From VMCP01 sp965655465 (GTDB lineage: Bacteria > Bacteroidota > Bacteroidia > NS11-12g > UBA955), in the NCBI GenBank assembly GCA_965655465.1, contig CBFHGY010000068.1:1-11805 (forward strand): a DNA stretch of 11,805 nucleotides. The letters are read 5' to 3'. The notes beneath the pieces were generated by a model that had not been told where the DNA came from, ran no database searches, and saw nothing but the letters and a program-made list of their open reading frames with translations. Positions 8,883 through 11,805 of the stretch are shown here, piece by piece; within the stretch, counting starts at the first letter, position 1, and every line of letters begins with the position of its first letter. Position numbers and translations under genes: made by a program.

Positions 8883-8970
8883 AGAGGGGTGTCCGAGCGG
8901 TCGAAGGAGCACGCCTGGAAAGTGTGTATGTGCCAAAAGCGCATCGAGGGTTCGAATCCCTTCCCCTCTG
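8883..8970 (+). tRNA. tRNA-Ser (anticodon GGA)
   Basis: An 88-nt type II tRNA with a long variable arm. Acceptor arms AGAGGGG (8883-8889) and CCCCTCT (8963-8969) pair fully, with discriminator G at 8970 as expected for serine. The D stem is TCC/GGA. The anticodon stem CACGC/GTGTG (one G-T pair) encloses loop CTGGAAA, giving anticodon GGA at 8917-8919, which reads UCC and UCU. The variable arm spans roughly 8927-8945, and the T arm GAGGG-TTCGAAT-CCCTT is canonical. CCA is not encoded (CAA follows) and must be added enzymatically. Confidence 0.96.
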
Positions 8971-8971
8971 C

Positions 8972-9016
8972 AAAACACAAAAGAGCGCCATTTTTCATGG
9001 CGCTCTTTTGTGTTTT
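8972..9016 (+). terminator. Terminator of tRNA-Ser
   Basis: A perfect 20-bp inverted repeat (8972-8991 with 8997-9016) around loop TTTTC. The GC core GAGCGCCAT/ATGGCGCTC is flanked by A-rich and T-rich arms (AAAACACAAAA/TTTTGTGTTTT). The T-rich right arm makes it a strong intrinsic terminator, and its symmetry could make it work on both strands. Confidence 0.88.
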
Positions 9017-9280
9017 AGAAGTAGCTGAGGTCCGAGAAGAGGGTTCGAACCCACGACTGCAAGGAGGAGCTCACGAGTCTGCGTAGCAGCGAGTAATCCC
9101 TTCCACTATGCAACCCAATGCCCCGAAACGGGGCATTTTTGTTTTTAGAAGTCTGAGGTCCGTAGGACATCAAGCGAATAAAATCAAAAATGAGCCGAGC
9201 GACGCAGGAGCTGGGCATTGGGTTGATACTCCCCCACCCAGGGATCACGAGCGCAGCGAGTACTCCCCTACTGTCATTGT
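9013..9280. repeat. Imperfect repeats derived from or resembling tRNA-Ser fragments
   Basis: Two diverged units follow the tRNA terminator. Shared blocks are TTTTAGAAGT plus CTGAGGTCCG (9013-9034 and 9143-9162) and TCACGAG...GCAGCGAGTA (9071-9095 and 9245-9262). The 19-mer at the tRNA 3' end (8955-8973) recurs at 9095-9113 with 17 identities. An extra T-arm-like GAGGGTTCGAACCC lies at 9039-9052, preceded by GGTCCGAG, which resembles the tRNA start (GTGTCCGAG). None folds into a complete tRNA. No convincing protein is coded in 8971-9449; besides the two terminators, the rest of this 479-bp gap is AT-rich DNA with one palindrome, TTTCGCGAAA (9311-9320). Confidence 0.6.
9117..9146 (+). terminator. 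Second intrinsic terminator after the tRNA
   Basis: Stem AATGCCCCG/CGGGGCATT with loop AAA, followed by TTTTTGTTTTT. It is a textbook rho-independent terminator located right after the tRNA-3'-end-like sequence at 9095-9113, the same order as in the real tRNA gene, so it may be the terminator of a decayed tRNA copy. Confidence 0.8.
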
Positions 9281-9449
9281 CCATTTCAGGTGATTTCATG
9301 CAATTTCCACTTTCGCGAAAAATGCAATTCTTTTATGGGGAAGTATAGCAAACAAAATCGCTATTCTCATGTGATGGATTTAATATTACAAACGGAAACC
9401 CTTTTTAAGGTTCCAAATTGGCACCTTAAAATTACACCAATTACATGTT

Positions 9450-10346
9450 ATGGAACTAACCATTAGCCAAATCGAAAATAAAATTTACTCTATACGAGGC
9501 TTACAGGTAATGCTAGACAGTGACCTGGCAGTAATGTACAAAGTGGAAACCAAGCGTATAAATGAGCAAGTAAAACGCAACGAAAAGCGCTTCCCAGATA
9601 GTTTTATGTTTCAATTAAACCAAAGGGAATGGGATGATTTGAAGTCGCAGATTGCGACCTCAAAATTGAATCATGGTGGAAGAAGAAAATTACCCTATGT
9701 TTTTACCGAGCAAGGCGTTTCTATGCTGTCTGCCGTTTTAACAAGTGATACCGCAATAGATGTGAGCATCCAAATCATACAAGCATTCGTCGCCATGCGC
9801 AAAACCTTGGGGCATTTGCACGGGGTATTACAAAGGTTGAAAGGCGTTGAATTAAAACAACTGAAAACCGACAGTAAACTAGAGCAAGTGCTCAAAGCGT
9901 TAGAAAAAGACCAACCCGCCCAACAGGGAATTTTCTTTCAAGGTCAATTGTTTGATGCCCATGTGTTTGTCAGTAATCTAATCAAACAAGCCCGCAAAAG
10001 CCTCGTAATAATTGATAATTATGTAGATGAAACTACCTTGTTGCTACTTAGTAAACGCGAAAAGCAGGTAAAATGTACGGTGTATACCCGTATAAGCGCA
10101 ACCCTAGAAAAGGATTTAGAAAAACATAACCAACAATACCCAATTATAACTTTGGTAGAAAACCACAGCAGCCACGACCGCTTTATCATAATAGACAATA
10201 CCCAACTATACCATATTGGAGCTTCGTTAAAAGATTTAGGCAATAAATGTTTTGCCTTCAGCCGAATGGACGATATTTTGCCAGAGCTCGCTACTAAACT
10301 ATTAAACCAAAGGAAATCGGATAATTTGAAGCGCAGACCATTATGA
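9450..10346 (+). CDS. ORF6N domain protein with PLD-like C-terminus
   Basis: A 298-residue protein. Residues about 8-95 match the ORF6N DNA-binding domain seen in phage and plasmid regulators (KilA-N/Bro-type associated): IRGLQVMLDSDLAVMY (15-30), VKRNEKRFPDSFMFQL (41-56) and YVFTEQGVSML. A helical, Lys/Leu-rich linker (about 110-155) could be a coiled coil. The C-terminal half carries HDRFIIID (242-249), an HxKxxxxD phospholipase-D-type motif with Arg in place of Lys, then GAS, and ends with KCFAFSRM. ORF6N fused to such a module is frequent in Bacteroidota accessory DNA, and its role is not established. Sequence-specific DNA binding is probable; nuclease activity is doubtful given the single altered motif. 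The ATG at 9450 starts 9 codons before the domain. No clear -7 box is seen. The location after a tRNA suggests a mobile or phage-derived origin. Confidence 0.85.
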   Translation: MELTISQIENKIYSIRGLQVMLDSDLAVMYKVETKRINEQVKRNEKRFPDSFMFQLNQREWDDLKSQIATSKLNHGGRRKLPYVFTEQGVSMLSAVLTSDTAIDVSIQIIQAFVAMRKTLGHLHGVLQRLKGVELKQLKTDSKLEQVLKALEKDQPAQQGIFFQGQLFDAHVFVSNLIKQARKSLVIIDNYVDETTLLLLSKREKQVKCTVYTRISATLEKDLEKHNQQYPIITLVENHSSHDRFIIIDNTQLYHIGASLKDLGNKCFAFSRMDDILPELATKLLNQRKSDNLKRRPL

Positions 10347-10441
10347 AAAGTTTATATGACCACAACCACAAAAACTTTTATATTTTCAAGTTTTTTACGG
10401 GCACAACCATAAAAATATCGGCATATTTCATGCATGTGTAT
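10347..10441. other. Convergent intergenic gap with short repeats
   Basis: This 95-bp AT-rich gap separates two convergent genes. An 8-bp inverted repeat, AAAAGTTT (10346-10353) with AAACTTTT (10372-10379), could act as a weak terminator. CACAACCACAAAAA (10361-10374) recurs as CACAACCATAAAAA (10402-10415), 13 of 14 identical. No gene is apparent. Confidence 0.4.
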
Positions 10442-10882
10442 TTATTGCCGAAAAACGGGGAGCAAAATTGTATGTACAAGTAGCTTATAAAGCGGATTTT
10501 TACCCGTTAATTCAACCTTCACAACCCATACAGGCGGCTTCTTGTGATCGTAGCTTCTACTATCGAAAAAAAGAACGTAATACTTTTCCTTCAACTTGGG
10601 ATTAAAGTACCTGTCAACCGCTATATTACCGGTAATACGACCTTTTTCACTTGCCCATTCTTGCGCATATTCTATAGGCTCCCCCACTCCGTTTAATAAG
10701 GTTAGTGTTAATTGGTCAACCTGTTGCGTATCACCGTCAAGTCCCACTTTAAATACAAACGCTTGCAGATAATCATACCCGCAACGCTGCGCATGCACAT
10801 TGTTTTCGGCAAGTGTTAAAGCCAATAGAAAAATCCCAAAAAAAAGTGTCTCATAAAAGGCTATATACGGCTTGGGGCACAA
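10442..10882 (-). CDS. Small exported protein of unknown function, start region probably frameshifted
   Basis: I do not recognise a characterised family. The frame encodes 146 residues from a TTG at 10882. It has a hydrophobic export signal (LFFGIFLLALTLA...VHAQ) with likely cleavage before Gln and the mature start QRCGYDYLQAFVF. That start has the look of other uncharacterised exported Bacteroidota proteins. The rest is beta-rich, with KYYVLFFDSRSYD and WVVKVEL. The TTG overlaps a -7 box, so it would lie upstream of the transcript start, and the frame has no internal ATG. The ATG at 10854-10852 begins MRHF and would give a standard signal peptide, but is out of frame by one base: an eight-T tract (10838-10845 on the plus strand as A8) would need nine. 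A sequencing error, a real frameshift or slippage are all possible. It is divergent from the toxin-antitoxin operon. Confidence 0.6.
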   Translation of the reverse strand: MCPKPYIAFYETLFFGIFLLALTLAENNVHAQRCGYDYLQAFVFKVGLDGDTQQVDQLTLTLLNGVGEPIEYAQEWASEKGRITGNIAVDRYFNPKLKEKYYVLFFDSRSYDHKKPPVWVVKVELTGKNPLYKLLVHTILLPVFRQ

Positions 10883-10887
10883 AGGTA
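10880..10887 (-). promoter_or_regulatory. -7 box of the small exported protein gene
   Basis: On the minus strand TACCTTTG is an exact TAnnTTTG match, 25 nt before the ATG at 10854. It covers the only in-frame upstream start codon (TTG 10882). That is the main argument that translation begins at 10854 and that the frame is interrupted. No clear -33 element is seen. Confidence 0.5.
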
Positions 10888-10987
10888 AATGGAAGATGAT
10901 GGCTACTCATGCCCTTTGTTGCTTTTGTTCAAACAATACGTGCAAAACCATTTATCCATTATTTTATCATGGATTGCCTAATATTCA

Positions 10988-11010
10988 TGTACGTACTTAA
11001 CCACGTACGT
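10988..11010 (+). promoter_or_regulatory. Operator-like double palindrome of the yefM-yoeB operon
   Basis: Two 8-bp perfect palindromes, GTACGTAC (10989-10996) and ACGTACGT (11003-11010), lie just upstream of the -7 box. GTAC cores centred at 10994.5 and 11006.5 are 12 bp apart. Known from E. coli: YefM-YoeB represses its own operon through paired palindromes with a TGTACA core spaced 12 bp. Autoregulation here is therefore a good inference. Confidence 0.65.
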
Positions 11011-11017
11011 TATTTTG

Positions 11018-11025
11018 TATCTTTG
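11018..11025 (+). promoter_or_regulatory. -7 box of the yefM-yoeB operon
   Basis: TATCTTTG is an exact TAnnTTTG match, followed by CAAT and the antitoxin ATG at 11030. It argues against the in-frame TTG at 11015 as start. The double palindrome fills the space just upstream, so bound repressor would block RNA polymerase. Confidence 0.65.
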
Positions 11026-11029
11026 CAAT

Positions 11030-11278
11030 ATGGAAAACATTAACTACACCGAATTTAGATCGAATTTAAAATATTGGTTCGATAAAGCGGTAGATGACGT
11101 GGTTGACATTGTTATCAAACGCAAAAACGGAAAAGACTTGGTTTTGGTCTCCCTCGATGAATACAATTCGCTTAAAGAAACGAGCTACTTGTTAACCGGA
11201 AAAAACAGGGATATCCTATTGCATTCCATCAAGGAACTAGAATCTGGAGCTGGGCAGCAACAAGAGCTTATCGATTAA
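11030..11278 (+). CDS. yefM: YefM-type antitoxin (Phd/YefM family)
   Basis: An 82-residue antitoxin, close to the 83 residues of E. coli YefM. The N-terminal DNA-binding half starts MENINYTEFRSNLKYW and leads into the family core VLVSLDEYNSLKETSYLL (about 38-55). The acidic, Gly-containing C-terminus (ELESGAGQQQ) matches the toxin-binding tail. It should neutralise the downstream toxin and, with it, repress the operon through the GTAC palindromes. The ATG at 11030 is chosen because it lies 4 nt past the -7 box and gives the usual N-terminus. Its stop abuts the toxin ATG with no gap, implying translational coupling. Proteolytic instability is expected from the family, not seen in sequence. Confidence 0.93.
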   Translation: MENINYTEFRSNLKYWFDKAVDDVVDIVIKRKNGKDLVLVSLDEYNSLKETSYLLTGKNRDILLHSIKELESGAGQQQELID

Positions 11279-11533
11279 ATGAATCTCGTTTGGTCATCGA
11301 CATCGTGGGAAGATTATTTGTACTGGCAAAAAGTCGATACCAAGATTGTCAAGAAAATAAATGAACTTATTAAGAGTTGCTCTCGCACCCCATTCGAGGG
11401 AATTGGCAAACCCGAAGCATTAAAAGGTGACTTACAGGGTTACTGGTCTCGGAGAATCACCTCGGAGCATCGCTTGGTATACAAATTTGAAAAAGATCAG
11501 TTACTAATAGCCGCTTGTCGCTACCATTATTAA
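11279..11533 (+). CDS. yoeB: YoeB-type mRNA interferase toxin
   Basis: An 84-residue RelE/YoeB-fold endoribonuclease toxin that cleaves mRNA in the ribosomal A site. The length equals E. coli YoeB, and the known catalytic residues fall at the same numbers: E46, R65 and H83, with the conserved terminal Y84. Family phrases WEDYLYWQ (10-17), PFEGIGKPE (38-46), GYWSRRIT (54-61), EHRLVY (63-68) and CRYHY (80-84) are all intact, so the toxin is probably active. The ATG follows directly after the antitoxin stop. Toxin and antitoxin form a complete type II module, which may stabilise the surrounding accessory DNA or act in stress growth control. Confidence 0.96.
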   Translation: MNLVWSSTSWEDYLYWQKVDTKIVKKINELIKSCSRTPFEGIGKPEALKGDLQGYWSRRITSEHRLVYKFEKDQLLIAACRYHY

Positions 11534-11549
11534 ATGTGCAACTTATGAA

Positions 11550-11568
11550 ATAAGATTTGCAATCTTGT
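11550..11568. terminator. Possible weak terminator between yoeB and the convergent gene
   Basis: AAGATT (11552-11557) and AATCTT (11561-11566) pair around TGC, extendable by T-G and A-T pairs. The 46-bp gap separates two convergent genes. The stem is short and AT-rich, with no proper T tract on the plus side, so the call is tentative. Confidence 0.3.
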
Positions 11569-11579
11569 ATGGTTGTTAT

Positions 11580-11805
11580 TTACTCCTTCACCACAGTAAT
11601 CACACCCTCACCTGCCGCCGTGGCTATCTTCAAATAATAAATCCCCGAAGCCAATTCGCGCAAATCTATTGTTTTAAGAGGATTGGATTCTCCATCGCAA
11701 TTGCGCACCACCCTACCCTGCACATCCATAACCGCGGCAATACGGGCTACACCCGATAGACTGCTGAGGGTGAAAATACCGCTGCTTGGATTTGGCGATA
11801 TGCGC
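11580..11805 (-). CDS. C-terminal end of a T9SS-secreted protein (type A sorting domain)
   Basis: Only the last 74 residues lie in the window; the gene continues beyond the right edge. They form a complete type IX secretion C-terminal sorting domain: ISPNPSSGIFTL, then an inner strand with VMDVQGRVV, then IDLRELASGIYYLKIA, and a final basic VVKE before TAA at 11580-11582. Known for the family: this beta-sandwich targets the protein through the T9SS outer-membrane translocon and is cleaved, releasing the cargo or attaching it to surface lipopolysaccharide. The cargo domain is outside the window, so its function cannot be stated. It is convergent with yoeB. Confidence 0.92.
   Translation of the reverse strand, partial: RISPNPSSGIFTLSSLSGVARIAAVMDVQGRVVRNCDGESNPLKTIDLRELASGIYYLKIATAAGEGVITVVKE

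Noticed and set aside
9015..9299. 94-codon minus-strand frame
   Set aside because: It spans the tRNA-like repeats and the second terminator; its composition follows the repeats and it has no recognisable domain.
9450..11533. Complete mobile element or prophage
   Set aside because: No integrase, transposase, terminal inverted repeats or phage structural genes are visible; only an ORF6N protein and a toxin-antitoxin pair.

Overview
The window looks like chromosome of a Bacteroidota bacterium. The evidence is a type IX secretion (T9SS) C-terminal sorting domain at the right edge, a very large surface-type protein with PKD domains at the left edge, repeated TAnnTTTG -7 promoter boxes, and core genes that read like Bacteroidota family members. 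The genus cannot be read from the sequence.

Layout. 1-3435 (minus): the N-terminal 1145 residues of a giant secreted protein running off the left edge: signal peptide, a Tyr/Asn-rich right-handed beta-helix, then PKD-like domains. 3436-3919: AT-rich intergenic DNA. 3920-5461 (minus): an FAD/NAD-dependent oxidoreductase, divergent from a plus-strand cluster at 5521-8643: trpS (tryptophanyl-tRNA synthetase), a membrane-anchored family 2 glycosyltransferase, and a GT-B glycosyltransferase whose TTG start overlaps the preceding stop. 8654-8814: 23 heptads in unbroken 7-bp register. 8883-8970: tRNA-Ser(GGA) with a good promoter and a 20-bp terminator hairpin. 9013-9280: imperfect repeats that resemble decayed pieces of the tRNA, with a second terminator.

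The accessory segment follows: an ORF6N DNA-binding protein with a PLD-like C-terminus (9450-10346), a small exported protein on the minus strand whose natural ATG is one base out of frame at a T8 tract (10442-10882), and a complete YefM-YoeB type toxin-antitoxin pair (11030-11533) with an operator-like double palindrome. The right edge holds the last 74 residues of a T9SS cargo protein (minus).

How the parts relate. The two glycosyltransferases probably act in one lipid-linked or surface glycan pathway. The two edge proteins are exported. The block after the tRNA (decayed tRNA repeats, ORF6N protein, toxin-antitoxin module) has the look of an integration-prone accessory region, but no integrase or transposase is visible. 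Four protein genes carry a -7-like box ending only 4-5 nt before the start codon, which suggests leaderless or near-leaderless mRNAs. I see no clearly new multi-gene system. The most unusual items are the tyrosine-ladder beta-helix, the in-phase heptad array, the tRNA-derived repeats and the T8 frame break.
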